Shown here: positions 1-11,252 of the stretch, in pieces | Layout of the letters: each line of letters begins with the position of its first letter | Numbering within the stretch: position 1 is the first letter of the stretch | Origin: Erodium maritimum | Lineage: Eukaryota; Streptophyta; Magnoliopsida; Geraniales; Geraniaceae | Assembly (NCBI GenBank): GCA_963921825.1 | Contig: OY997588.1 | Span: forward strand, 82,961,043 to 83,025,042 | Length of the DNA stretch: 64,000 nucleotides | Reading direction: 5' to 3' | Position numbers and translations under genes: made by a program | Notes under the pieces: generated by a model | The model's input: the letters and a program-made list of their open reading frames with translations, nothing else | Database searches by the model: none | What the model was told of the DNA's origin: nothing

Positions 1-790
1 TTGTGATTGTGGTTAACTGAGTGAGAGAGGTTACTGAGACAGGTCGACCGCCTGGCCCGACTTTGTGTCGGGGAAGCGCGTGAGTGAGAGAGGTTACTGA
101 GACAGGTCGACCGCCTGGCCTGAGTGGTTCGACAAAGCGCGTGAGTGAGAGAGGTTACTGAGACAGGTCGACCGCCTGGCCTGAGTGGTTCGGCAAAGCG
201 CTTGATTTAGGGTGGTTACTGAGCAGCTGGTATGCGATCCTTTGTGATCTTGTTTGGTGTGCGATCCTTTGTGATCTTGGGTGTTGTGTGGTGGTCTTTT
301 GAGTCCTTAGGAGAGGTCGTGATCGTTGTGTTGGGTCTACTTTACGTGTCAGAGTGTTGAGTCGGTCGAGGAAGGTAACAGTGGGTGTGTGTCAGTCGGA
401 GTACTTGGGTTGGGGATAGTGTTCCCCGGTGTTGAGTTTATTGTTGGTGTTACCGGCATTGTCTGCTAATTATGCTGTAGTCAGTCTGTTATCCGTGGTG
501 GTGAGCGAACGTTCACCCCTAGCTGTTTTTCCTACAGGTACCGGTCGCAGTTTGGACTAGGTGAGCTTCTGAAGCTTGAAGAGCTAGGAGCGGGATTCTG
601 TGTTTTACTTTTGAGTCTAGTGACGGATACCTTGTTTTGTCCACTTGTTGGGACGTATTTTGAGCTGTAAATATTATTTTGATTAACTAAATGGTGATTT
701 TAAAGTGTTTAATCGAAACAGGTTTCAATTGTTTTATTATTTTAAACGTTCGCGTCCCGAGTTCGGTTTTACTGAAATTGGGGCGTGACA
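1..790 (+). mobile_element. 3' end of a Ty3/gypsy LTR (family of element B), cut by the window edge
   Basis: The last part of this segment is the reverse complement of the start of the LTRs of element B at 7669 and 13476. It ends in the conserved terminus TTGGGGCGTGACA at 790. The base after it begins TGGGTCGTCC and is not a TGGTATCAGAGC primer site, so this is a 3' LTR or a solo LTR rather than a 5' LTR. The other end lies left of the window. No coding sequence is expected. The orientation is opposite to element B. Confidence 0.85.
19..201. repeat. 61-bp tandem repeat, three copies, inside the LTR
   Basis: Copies start near 19, 80 and 141 and carry the core GAGAGAGGTTACTGAGACAG followed by GTCGACCGCCTGGCC. 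The same LTR region in element B (8250-8340) has only diverged single versions, so this array expanded in this copy. Copies 2 and 3 differ at one or two bases, which points to recent amplification. Confidence 0.85.
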
Positions 791-1083
791 TGGGTCGTCC
801 AAATATGAAACTCTTCGGAATCAGTGACTTTGACTCATATCCATATAAGCATGATTAGTAAATTGTGATCCTCTCATCAAAAGCTACTATAGATCTAACT
901 ATCAGATTATTCTAAGGGCGAATGAATGGATTAACTCTTTTGCCTTATGAGGGATATACTATTAGGGAAATGTTCCCTAATACATCATAAAAGTAACTCA
1001 TTCATGGTTTTACTAACGTTACAACTTAATGATAATAATACGTTTTCCAACTGTTTATGAACTCAAATGATAATTTACAAGGT
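791..1083. other. AT-rich flank, possibly part of a copia-type LTR (minus strand)
   Basis: No gene is seen. Read on the minus strand, the segment ends in TTGGACGACCCA, which also occurs inside the solo LTR D near 24760-24775. Its general texture also resembles that LTR. This may be a fragment of a related copia LTR into which the first gypsy element inserted. The similarity is short, so the assignment is weak. Confidence 0.3.
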
Positions 1084-1890
1084 GTGCCTTATAAAACCCC
1101 AACACCAACATCCAGGCCGGGATTCGTATGGACTGGTCGTAACCCATCCCGAACAAAAGGATGGATCGATGAGGATCTTTTCCGAGGAATGCATTCACCA
1201 ACCTAGCTCTCCCAGTGCCGAGATCCTTTGTCCCGCTAGGATTCTCCCCTTTGGCCCTACCAGGTCAAAATTTGGTACACAACCTTCTTTACAATGCATC
1301 GGCACATACATAGAGCAAGAATCCCATGTCCACTTCGTTCCAACCCATCCTCCCTCGGAGCCATGGGAATAGGACCAACTGAGGCAGGTGCGATATAGAA
1401 TCTCCTGCCCAACCAGGAACCATTTTTGTTTGGCACCAGAAACTTATAGGTCTGAAGGTCGTAACCCCTGATTCGTTCGCCAATCAGCCTAGACAGGGAA
1501 AGATCTAGTTCAACCTCCTGAACGCAAGGATGTCACCCCCCCCCCCCCCAGCCCAGAAGAAGAGAAGCCTGGATGCCCCCACCCTACTCAAGGAAACAGT
1601 CGCTTTGGAACACATCGAGGCGAGGTCTGCAAAGAGCCTCGCAAGGGTTAATGAGCAGATCACCTAGCAATGGGGTGTGTGAGGTGATTCACATCTCGCC
1701 CTGCCAAGGTCGGTGTAAACCCGAAAACACGGTTCCCCCATTTCTTGGTGTTCTCCCTGAATGCCCGTAATCCCCTCAAGTGTCCCCAATCTTCTACCAC
1801 GGGCATTTTTTGAGGTCGAGTCAGGAAATGATCATCATACAGTACAGTTGCACATCCAATAGTTTGGAGATAGTCTCCCAATTTTTGTCC
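1084..1890 (-). other. Degenerate coding-like sequence of unknown origin
   Basis: The minus strand has two short open stretches, about 1881-1660 and 1483-1289, in GC-richer sequence than the surroundings. They do not form one frame. The first reads as a basic, tryptophan-containing peptide with KKWGNRVFGFTP; I do not recognise it. A run of 14 C at 1536-1549 separates the two. It may be a decayed transposon gene. Nothing in the neighbourhood supports a functional locus. Confidence 0.25.
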
Positions 1891-2251
1891 CTAGTATAGC
1901 TGAGTATTTCACAATATGGTTAGCGTTCGACACCTACGGGTTCAGGCTATGCCTCACCCTCCTTATTTCTATCATTTCTATGGTACCTATTATGTGATAC
2001 TGATGATTAAAACTTCCACTTTATGCTAAAAAATCATTTTTTTTTCTGCGAATGTTCTAAACTCAACCTCTTCCCATTTAAAATTCGGCACCTCATTATT
2101 GAACCTAACATAGACACCTCAAATTCATCATCATCCCTGGAAAATGCTCTTAGATGACCCACAGTGGTGTCGAGAATGAGTCGGTTTGCGCCGTTGATTC
2201 TGCCTTTTTGCTTAAAAGGGTGTCGAAACAGATTGTGCACAATCGTTTAAG
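1891..2251. other. No feature recognised
   Basis: AT-rich sequence with no supported gene. Short open frames on both strands overlap the start of the tandem repeat that follows and look incidental. Confidence 0.5.
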
Positions 2252-2520
2252 ACGCTGGCCACGAAGCAAACCCTCCAGCGTTCCAGATCTTCGTTTCTCC
2301 GTTGATGCTGCAGATTCCTCAGCGTCCAAACGCTGCAGAATCGCCGGCCACAAAAGAAACCCTTCGGTGTTCCAAATTATTGTTTCTCTGTCCATGCTAC
2401 AGATTCTTCGGCGTCCAAGCGTTGCAGATTCGATGGCCATGAAGAAACCCCTCCGACGTTCCACCTTGTCATTTCTCAGTCTAAATGTTGCAGAATCTTT
2501 CGGAGCCTTTATTCACCTAC
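2252..2520. repeat. ~90-bp tandem repeat, three diverged copies
   Basis: Three units begin near 2252, 2343 and 2432. Each has the order GGCCA-n-GAA(A)CCC, then a CGTTCCA-like block, then TTTCTC, then GATGCTGCAGATTC-like sequence and GCGTCCAA. Divergence between units is obvious, so the array is old. Open frames crossing it on both strands arise because the unit length is close to a multiple of three; they are not counted as genes. Confidence 0.7.
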
Positions 2521-3449
2521 AACCTTGACCGACGACACCCATAGAAAGTATTCACTACGTTTCAAAATCTTCAAGACAGTTTCTCCCCCTACAACCATGA
2601 GGGGGGAAACTACGGTAAATATTTGCGGGAAAGGTTATAAAAGACACTAGGCACTAGTCGGCCGGCTAGGGCCTTCGGGGATTAATCGGGGGCTAGACGG
2701 GGACTAATCGGATTTTTATTTTTTAGTTTTTAAAAATTTTAATAGATATATTATAAACAAAATATGAATTTTATTATATTAAAAATGGTAACAAATATTT
2801 AAAATACCTAAAAAAAATAACATCAAACAACTCAGAAGCATAACCCATAATATCACCAACAAAAACAACTCTACATGACCATTTAACTAATTAAACTTAG
2901 TTTGTATACTATGAAAAAAAATTATAGACGCCTAGGCGGCTAGGCGGGTCAGCTAGGCCTAGGCGGAACCCAGTTGGGATTTTTAGAACACTATCTGTGG
3001 GGCTTTAGCCGCAACAGGGAGTACGTTCCCGATTCGTAACACTGCTCCAACAAAACTAATGAGCGATTTTAGGGGTAGCACCTAATCATTTCCCGTGGAA
3101 GTTACGGTTTCGGCCTCACCCTTGTACAACTTTTCCAACGCATTTTCAGGTTCATCTTCTTCATTCTCGAGTTGGATGACGTACGCTGGCCTAACAAATT
3201 GGGAATCTCGCTCGGGATCAGGCTATAAAGGGTTTCCCGTATCGTGAATATAGTTTTAAGCACTTTCCATATGTATCTGTGTCCCGTCACCCCACCACGA
3301 GAATGGCTAAGCGGGACGTAAGCCGACCAATCAAGAATATCTTGTCGGTACCAGAAATGAACTCACCCTAAGGAGGTCGCATTTGTGAGTGCATGGCTGA
3401 ACAACTCTGAGAACTAGGTACATGGGCCGACCAGACCGACATTTAATTA
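2521..3449. other. Non-coding stretch with CTAGGCGG-type repeats around an AT-rich core
   Basis: No gene is seen. At 2647-2705 the motifs CTAGTCGG, GGCTAGGG, ATTAATCGG and CTAGACGG occur. At 2930-2975 the motifs CCTAGGCGG and CTAGGCGGGTC occur. Between them lie about 220 bases of AT-rich sequence. This pairing looks like a small degenerate transposable element, but no clean terminal repeats or target duplication could be defined. Confidence 0.35.
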
Positions 3450-3881
3450 TTGGATGCCATTCGTAGGGAGCTCTCCTTTGCAACCAACCAAACACCGAAG
3501 ACGGAGTGGTCAGCCAAGAACTACAAGCACCATTGGAGTACCACAGACCGTAAGGTGAAGATGTTCCAAGGGTACTGGACAAAGTTCAAGCACATCTACC
3601 AATCCGGCCGATCAGATGACCAAATCTTGGAGGATGTGGAGAAGGTGTATGTCGAGAAGTACGATCAGGTGTTCTCGATGACAATGTCTGAGATGGAAAT
3701 TCTCGTTGTCACCAATGAAGTGGCTGAGGGCAATCGCCGGCTAGAGAGTTAGAAGGCTGTAAAGGCGAGGACATTCAAGAAGAGGGGTAAGTTCAAGGCC
3801 GAGACTCCTATTGACGCATCATTGGCCAAAAAAATTTCGAACATAGAGAAGCACCGTCGGGCGCAGCTTTTGGCTTCGTAG
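3450..3881 (+). pseudogene. Fragment resembling a NAM-associated/trihelix-like transposon protein
   Basis: The frame opens at 3450 and reads 100 residues before TAG at 3750-3752. It then continues in the same frame to a TAG near 3879. Residues 28-70 include KMFQGYWTKFKHIYQSGRSD followed by DQILEDVEKVY. This fits the plant pattern of a K-F-G-x-Y/W block, an SG-x-S-(D/E) motif and an acidic helix found in NAM-associated and PIF/Harbinger ORF1-like proteins. After the stop a basic KARTFKKRGKFK segment follows, as expected for the tail of this family. The N-terminal Myb-like part is missing. I infer a broken transposon-derived gene; a trihelix host gene fragment is the alternative. Confidence 0.45.
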
Positions 3882-5265
3882 TCACTTTTCTGGGAGTTCA
3901 ACTTACTTCAAGATAATGACACCTCCAACCTGGCGCCCAAGGATCAAATTTGTAGAAAGAAGACCATTCCACATTAATGGAAGCACTTTGATTTTTTTTC
4001 TCAATGTCTCTTCACACACTGCACAAGCACTTCCTACAAGAACGAGCACGAGAAGGTGAATAGACAAAAAACCTGGATTTGATTAGAGTATCATCAAGAC
4101 ATGAATGACGAGTTTGAATCATTTTGTTTCAAAGATAACTTCATATACTAAAAATACCACTGAATGTCTTCTCTCTCTAAAAACTTGTTTTTTTCTGCAG
4201 AAAGGGAATGTCTATTGAGGTAAATAAAACGAGCCAGAAGTAGGTGGTAGTGACTATGTAGATTCATAGAAACACTTAGGTTAACCATAATATGAGAAAT
4301 ATCTTTATGTCTGGTCCTAATTGTTAGATTGAGATATCATTATTCTTACTAGAGGACCTAGATTGTATATTTTTCAGTAACAATTCTAATGTATGATGTC
4401 AATAAGAATAAGAGACTCCCAATTGGTGTAGGTGTTATTTTACTAGTCTTGTTCCCTATAAAATATGTGAAGGGTATTAGATTTTTGTCTGGATGGTGGT
4501 TTTAGCGTTGTGATCAGTCCTTTTCCCTCTTAGCTTTGATGTAATGAGATTTCCTTCGTAAACAAAAGGAGTTAATCTTTATGTTGATTCATAATGGGCA
4601 GGACTAAGGACCACGGAGGGTGGCTAAAAAATGAAATAATATATGATTGGCCCAATATACAAAAGATATTTTTAGAAATACTAAAATTGAATAGAGAGCC
4701 ATGTGTCATATGATTGGCTATATTACCTTTGAATAACATATAACTTAGTCTAATGGATTTTTTTTCTAACATAAAAAATTGTATTTAATTAGAATTATTT
4801 TAGAGATTTTAGGATTAAATTGGACTTGAAATAACATAACGGGTCAACATTCTAAAATTAGTTGGCTCTTTTCAACCATTCAATACTGCGAAATTCAAGA
4901 AGTTACACATAAAAGGAAAACTTGTATAAAAAGAATAAAGGGGGTTATGAGATGTTTCATATCTACCTAGAAAAACAGTAAGAAAGGAACTTGTCAGTTT
5001 CTTCCACAAATTAATCGTGGAACTGAAAAGCAACGTGGGTTGTGGAATTTTTTTTTTGTCAGCAAATTTAGTGAGAGGTCCGCGTCTTTGAAAAAAAGAC
5101 GAGGATAAAGGTAAAGCCTCCAACCATACAATCAACTTGAACAACACCAGGATGGGTCTAGCAATCCTATACCTAGATTTTCCGACTATGAAGCAAACCA
5201 ATGTTGTGGATTTGTTGTAGTTTTGATTATGGGTCTCTTTACTTGTTCACAAGCCAAGTATTCAA

Positions 5266-5562
5266 ATGCCAACATGCTATTGCATCGTACTCCGGAGGTT
5301 TACATACATCCTTCATTGGGTTGTAGTCCATCGATTCAAATGTTTTGGGAACGATGTATGTAAAGCGCCAGAGTACGATGCGAAAGCATATTACGATGCA
5401 CTCAAGGAGATAGCTTGCCCGTACGACGCCCAGGTAAATGATGAATACACAAATTTTGCATTTAAGATGATTTACTATATACATATGGCTTGAAAATACC
5501 CCGAAGAACTCTTCTACCATAAGTGTTATACCAATTCTTATATCGGCGATGTTGGCAGGTAG
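5266..5562 (+). pseudogene. Exon-like conserved open frame in unit A1, unknown protein
   Basis: The frame encodes DVCKAPEYDAKAYYDALKE, then DAQVNDEYTN, then KMIYYIHMA. A stop replaces the glycine codon found in the second copy at 26404-26715. There the frame goes on to YPEELFYRKCYINSY and ends at GGCAG/GTAGTG, which would serve as a 5' splice site. No family is recognised. Conservation of sense codons in the two tandem copies is partly explained by their common origin. It may be a captured host exon; the upstream half of the frame is an artefact of the hairpin. Confidence 0.3.
5282..5381. repeat. 29-bp imperfect inverted repeat (hairpin) in unit A1
   Basis: The left arm at 5282-5310 (GCATCGTACTCCGG, then AGGTTTACATACATC) is the near reverse complement of the right arm at 5353-5381, with three mismatches. 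A 42-base loop separates them. The copy in unit A2 has arms at 26435-26463 and 26506-26534. Each strand therefore reads a similar VCK(P/A)PEYDA peptide, which is why open frames appear on both strands here. Confidence 0.85.
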
Positions 5563-6617
5563 TGCCCTTAGTTCTTTTTCGTTTTCATCCATGAAACTAT
5601 TTCGTTTTTCTTTCACCGTGGTACAATGATAAACATTGTCTGGATTGTTTTATTCTTAGGTCACACAAAATTCGTTTCCCTCTTATTTAAGTTGCAGCTA
5701 GGGATCGATTCGTTATGGTTTCAGAATTTTGGATTAATGGTGTTTGTTTTTCACCCTGCGTCGTGCGTTATTGGATTGGGAATGTGATGAACTCTCAATT
5801 CTCCTTGATATCCTTCAAGGTGTCTCCCTTGATCCTTTTTCTCGCGATCAAAATTTTTGGTTCAAACACAAGGATGGATTCTCGGTGTCAAAAAATTATA
5901 AATTTTGTCGGCTGATTCAATTTCTACTGTTATTCCTTGGACATCGATATATGGGTGAAGTCAGTGCTTCCGAAGCTTTCAATTCTGACGTGGCTGGCAG
6001 CTCATTTGCCCTTACATATGGTTGTGGTTCTAGAATCGAGAGGCGTCCCTATCAGAATTTCAGTGATGTGTTGCAGTCTTTGCAAATCGGGGATGGAAGG
6101 CGAGAATCACATCCTTTTGCATTGTCCCTTAGCAGCTTTCATTTGGTGCTTGGTGTGTTCTTGGTGGGGAGTCATATGGGTTTGTCCAAGATCGATTTTA
6201 GAAGTTTTATTGGCCTGGAAAGGGCTCGGACTGGCTTGGTGGTGGAGGCATTGGGTCCGAGTTGGGTGTGTCGTTTTTTGGCAATTGTGGGTTCGGAGGA
6301 ACACGTTCATTTTTAATCGGATGATGGAAAACTCTCAGGTGGTTTTCGGCATAATTCAAAGTCAGACCTTCAGTATCTATTGGCTCTCCAAGACCATTCA
6401 TGGTGATTCGTCGTTTTCAGATTGGCAAAAAAATCTGATATTGCTTGAGGAGGAAGAATCGTTTCCTTCTCATTTGTGCTTCGTTTTTTTTCCTTTGTAA
6501 GGGACATTCTCTCTTTTGCTCCTTTCTGGATTTCTTTGTAATCGTTTTGTTTTAGCTTAGCATTTTCCTCCTTGGAGAATGTTCGATCAATACTATTTCC
6601 AGCACTTATAAAAAAAA
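5563..6617 (+). pseudogene. L1-type LINE, 3' fragment (end of ORF2 with zf-RVT) and poly(A) tail
   Basis: Short frames in series encode the C-terminal third of a plant LINE ORF2. A segment near 5700-5850 matches the A(R/K)DR.A.V..FW pattern upstream of zf-RVT. Around 5955-6170 the zf-RVT block follows, with SILTWLAAHLPL, a C..C pair (CCSLCKSGMEG) and NHILLHCPLAAFIW. A 3' untranslated region ends in a stem-loop near 6563-6580 and a poly(A) of eight at 6610-6617. The catalytic RT and endonuclease are absent, as expected for 5'-truncated LINE insertions. Frameshifts and stops make it non-functional. The same insertion is in unit A2, so it predates the duplication. Confidence 0.75.
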
Positions 6618-6971
6618 GTGATACACGAACATGTCAACCTTTTTTACCCAAGTGTTGCTCTCTAGTACCATTGGCATTGTTACTAGGTGGCCTCTCTCTC
6701 CTTTGTCAAACAAGAGATTAAGGTAAACTGAATTACCTCTGAAACCCGATTCACTTTTCAACTTCCATGTGTCATTTTACCCATATACTCAGTTACAAAT
6801 CAAACAATTGCTTAATCATATCCACATAAATCAGCTCCGACCAATTAAATATAATACATCTACCTTAATCATATATACATTCTATTAATTTGAAGACTAT
6901 GCCAATTCAAACAAGATGATTTTTATCATAAGAAATAGTTAGAGAGGTTGAAAAATCTTAATTTTCTCTAC

Positions 6972-7290
6972 GTCTTTTTTTTATACAACAAATGACTAGA
7001 TAATGCAACCCTTTGAGTTAAAGGAAAGGACAAAGGAAAACCCTCAAAATACAAAAAAAAACATCCAAAAGATGAGAGCTCAAAACTAAGTTAAATACAA
7101 GTAACAAAACACACACCATCTAAAACAAAAGGAAGAACAAAAATAGAGTAATTCAGTTGATTGACAATCAAGAAAGCGGAATCATAACCTTCAAAACTTC
7201 CCAACAATTTAGTGAACCATACCATCTGCAAAAAATCCAAGGCACAAACAAAAGGTAACTAATGCGCAAAAAACAAAATCCAAATGCACA
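6972..7290 (-). mobile_element. Minus-strand retroposon 3' tail
   Basis: Read on the minus strand this is T-rich 3'-untranslated-type sequence ending in TTGTATAAAAAAAAGACG, so the poly(A) is the T run at 6975-6982. A small CATC/GATG stem-loop lies about 90 bases upstream of the tail (7062-7074). No coding portion is recognised. The second copy is in unit A2 around 28185-28500. Unit A2 also has a 57-bp local duplication next to this site at 28081-28190 that A1 lacks. Confidence 0.4.
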
Positions 7291-7668
7291 ACTCAGTAAC
7301 CAACCTCAAAAGTTAGAACCTCAGTTCCTATTCCCCAACAAAGTAGTACCTGATACCACTTTCTTCTCTCTGATACTTTGCAAGGGGTATGAGCTCCAAG
7401 ACTCAAAGTGTTGGGTCTCGAGGTAGGGTAGGAGATGAACCAGCTCGCAGCGGAAATAAATAAACCCGAGACCATGAAACGAAAAACTACCACGATTAGA
7501 TTCACAAAACAAAATGATATAGATAAAGTGGCTCAACTTTCAGCTCATGTATCTGAATAACAAACCTCTGAAATCCAAATTACACTGTTCACTTTGAATA
7601 CCAATATGTGGAGAGTATTCACTCCAAAACTCGGCTTCATCGGAAATAGGATGAACCTCCGATCGTGG

Positions 7669-10600
7669 TGTCACGCCCCAATTTCAGTAAACCGAACTCG
7701 GGACGCGAACATTTAAAAAGATAAAACATTTGAAACCTGTTTTGAATCAACACTTTAAAAACGCCATTTAATTAATCAAAATAATATTTACAACTCAAAC
7801 TAAGTCCCAACAAGTGGACAAAACAAGGTATCCGTCACTAGACTCAAAAGTAAAACCCAGAATCCCGTTCCTAGCTCTTCAAGCTTCAGAAGCTCACCTA
7901 GTCCAACTTGCGACCGGTACCTGTAGGAAAAGCAGCTAGGGGTGAGCGTTCGCTCACCACCACGGACAACAGACTGACTACGGCATAATTAGCAGACAAT
8001 GCCGGTAACACCAACAATAAACTCAACACCAGGGAACACTATCCCCAACCCAAGTACTCCGACTGACACACACACACTGTTACCTTCCTTGACCAACTCA
8101 ACACTCTGACACGTAAAGTAGACCCGACACAACGATCACGACCTCTTCCAAGGACTCAAGGACCACCACGCAAAACCCAAGATCACAAAGGATCGCACAC
8201 CAAACAAGATCACAAAGGATCGCATACCAGCTGCCCAGTAACCTCCCTCATGCCCTTTACCGATCTCATCAGGTCAGGCGGTCGACCTGTCGCATTTCCT
8301 CGACACAAAGTCGGATCAGGCTGTCGACCTATCACACTCACAACCCCGAACCACACACGCGCGGCCAGGACCCCTTTACTGACGGGCGGGCCCCCTACCT
8401 CGTCTGAACATGAAGACGCGTGTGATCCAGGACCCCCGTTTCATGAAGCGGGCCCACAACCTCAGGTAACCACAATCACAATCACAAACAAAGTTCAACA
8501 AACAGCAACAACACAAGTTCAGCACTCCACAGGCACTCATGGCCACCCAAGACATCAACCATAAAACACGGACTCTACAACCCCACAGGCACTCACGGCC
8601 TCCCAAGATACACCGACAGTAACTCACGGGCTCAACAACCCCACGGGCACTCACGGCTTCTCAAAACCACCAACAGTAACTCACGGGCATCAATAATCCC
8701 ACGGGCACTCACGGCCACCCAAAACCACCAACAGTAACTCACGGGCTCAATAACCCCACAGGCACTCACGGCCTCCCAAGACACACCAACAGTAACGACA
8801 CGGGTTCAACAACCCCACAGGCACTCATGGAAACCCAAGACACCAACATTAGAGACACGGGTTCAACAACCCCACGGGCACTCACTGCCTCCCAAGACAC
8901 ACCGACAATAAAGACACGGGTTCAACAACCCCACGGGCACTCATGGCTACCCAAGACACACCAACAGTAAAGACACGGGTTCAACAACCCCACGGGCACT
9001 CATGGCCACCCAAGACACCAACAGTAAAACACGGGCTCTCATGGCCACCCAAGACACAACAGTAAAACACGGGCTCTCATGGCCACCCAAGACACAAAAA
9101 TACACAATCAACCTCCGGCACAACCAATGCCTCCAACAGTCCTAATATCAACAGTTTCACACTCAACCTCCGGGCATGGTCATATGCCTCCAGTACTCCT
9201 AATATCGATAAGTTCACAATCAACCTCCGGGCATGGTCATATGCCTCCAATAATTCTAACATCGATAAGTTCTCTGCTCCTACGACACTACTAAGTGTCA
9301 CATGCTTTTCTAATATTCGATAACCTTCTTAACCCACGACACCCCAAGTGCCACATGCATTCCTAATATTAGATAACCCACTTAGCCCACGACACCCAAG
9401 TGTCACATGCAATTCTACTATTAACTTTCCCTAGTCAGGGCCGAGATCCGGCTACTTTTCCCTACCTCGTGCGTGTTCTCCAAAAGCCAACCAACGAGCT
9501 CCGGTGTGATCTCAGTCACTCACCCAGCTTTCCCTTGCCTCGGTCCGCGGCACGATCTAAAAGAACACAATTTTAAACGCTTTTAAGCTTGCAGGCATAA
9601 TGCTGAATTTTAATAAACCTGACGCCCAAAAGTAACCCCGACAATGTCGATCACTCCCAAACTCCTCAATTACTCGACGTTGTCGATATTGGACCCGGAA
9701 AGGCCCGATTTGCCCGACATGGAGAATCTGCCCGGGTTTTGAAAACGCCCTTCCGGGGTTCCAAAAATTCCCGTTTTCGTTTCTACGGTCTTTAGAATAA
9801 TTCAAGGGTCCCAATGTACTTGACGGAATCGAATTCCGACTTCCGAGTCAATTAATTAGCCTTTCAAGTTCCTAAACCCGATAATAACAACTTTCGCATT
9901 TTAAATCCAAATTTCGATTCGGTTAAGGATAAATGGTCCGGGGAACGTTCTAAACCACCCGAACATAAAACCCGAGCACCAGAGCACGTGTGCCACACCC
10001 GGCCCAACTTGGCCGTGGGCCCTGTGGTTTAAATTGGGGCCCGGCCACCATGGTGGTGGCTGGTCCCAGCTCCGGCCAGCCACCCCATGGCCGGCCGGCC
10101 ACCACCCACAGTGGCCGGAGCTCCTCCCGAGCTTCCGGTCACCGGAAAACGTCAAATTTCACCTCCAAACACCTCCAAAACGTCTCCAACACCCCCCCAA
10201 CATCAAAACAACCTTAAACTCATAGTTTCAAACCAAAACCTAAATTTAGAAAACGACAAATCGAAGATCGGTTTGGTGTATACCGTAGAGGAAGACGAGG
10301 GGAGTTCGATTCTTGCAACGTTGAGACGATCCAATGGTTGATGACGTGAATAGTGAACAAACCCTAACCCTAGCTCTCTTCCTTCTCTCTTCTTCTCCTT
10401 CTCCTTCTCTCTCTAAACCACTCTCTTCTTTTTCTATTTTTTTTCTTTTCTTTCTTGTCTTGGCCGAACCCACCATGTAACCCTCACCTTTCATTTTCCC
10501 CCCAAAACCTAACACCACCACTTGTTTGACAAGTGGCAAGGTGGGTCCCATACCTTTTGGGAAAATATATTTTCCAATCAGATTCGCGAAAATCGGACGT

Positions 10601-10954
10601 TTCGGGCCCCGAACGGGCACTTTTTCCAAGAAATTACGAAACTTCACGGGCTACAAGGAAACGACTCAACTAAGACTACTGCGATGACGGCTAAACTTTT
10701 TGGATCCAAAACGGTCCTCGAATGGACCAAAACGTCGCTCGGTTGACTTTTCCAGCGAAAAGTCAACATTTCCCAAAACGATCAGAAAGTTGCCCTGAGT
10801 CCCCCGGAACTCACTTTGGTCGATAACGGGGTCAACTTAAGTCCGGTATGACTCTCGGGGTCATTTTAGGTTCAATTAAGTGTCTGTCTTAAAAATTTTA
10901 AATTTTCCTGTTTTTCGCAGGTTTGACTGGCGTTGACCGGGAGTGGTTATTACA
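7669..10954 (-). repeat. Element B 3' LTR
   Basis: 3286 bases, beginning TGTCACGCCCCAATTTCAG and ending GGTTATTACA on the plus strand. It matches 13476-16702 along its length, with small indels. It contains two tandem arrays and a CT-rich stretch near 10370-10450. Open frames inside it come from those repeats and are not genes. The adjoining polypurine tract identifies it as the 3' LTR. Confidence 0.9.
8525..9275. repeat. Two tandem arrays inside the element B 3' LTR
   Basis: From about 8525 to 9090 a ~58-61-bp unit repeats roughly ten times. Its core is CCCCACGGGCACTCACGGCC, then a CCCAAGACAC block, CAACAGTAA and ACACGGG. From about 9105 to 9275 a second ~58-bp unit (CAACCTCCGGGCATGGTCAT, then ATGCCTCC and ATCGATAAGTTC) repeats about three times. 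The 5' LTR has the same arrays at 14330-14850 and 14855-15025, with a slightly different unit count. This accounts for part of the LTR length difference. Confidence 0.85.
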
Positions 10955-10957
10955 ATC

Positions 10958-10974
10958 TACCCCCCCTTAAAGGA
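10958..10974 (-). promoter_or_regulatory. Element B polypurine tract
   Basis: On the minus strand this reads CCTTTAAGGGGGGGTAG, immediately inside the 3' LTR. It follows GACGAAATT, the usual context in this gypsy group, and would prime plus-strand DNA synthesis. Confidence 0.85.
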
Positions 10975-11252
10975 ATTTCGTCCGCGAAATTGAGAACAAC
11001 GCTCATATAAGATACAATGGAAAAATACGTACCCTGACAGGTCTCGCGGTAGGTAGTGGATCCTGGGGCCCGGGAGTCGGTAATTGTGTACACTCTTCCC
11101 TCTGAAGCCTGCTGCCTCTGGCCCGGCGCACTGTATGCTGGATACCCAGATCCCCGCTGCTGTCTCGGAGCCGGCACGCTCGTTGACTGCAGCGAAAACC
11201 TCGACTATTGTCCCTGACACAGGCGACCTCTGGGCGACTGCACGGTGTACGA

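Larger units (their letters stand above)
3942..7408. repeat. Unit A1, first copy of a ~3.5-kb tandem duplication (right end split off by nested insertions)
   Basis: This unit matches 25081-28645 over its whole length. It starts at GATCAAATTTGTAGAAAG, as the second unit does, and runs to ...GAGCTCCAAGACTCAAAG. The last base before the next unit is at 25080, because solo LTR D with its nested elements interrupts the unit at 7408. It contains an exon-like open frame, a hairpin, a plus-strand LINE 3' fragment and a minus-strand poly(A) retroposon tail. The nature of the unit is unknown. The ~75-bp start motif recurs a third time at 28646, so it may be a terminal direct repeat of an LTR-type element in an LTR-internal-LTR-internal-LTR arrangement. 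Confidence 0.75.

Noticed and set aside
2034-2528. Three overlapping open frames of 68-124 codons
   Set aside because: They cross the ~90-bp tandem repeat on both strands; no motif is found and the repeat explains the open length.
8376-9301. Open frames of 70-104 codons in both B LTRs (also 14017-15050)
   Set aside because: They are readings through the ~60-bp tandem arrays; the repetition keeps frames open by chance.
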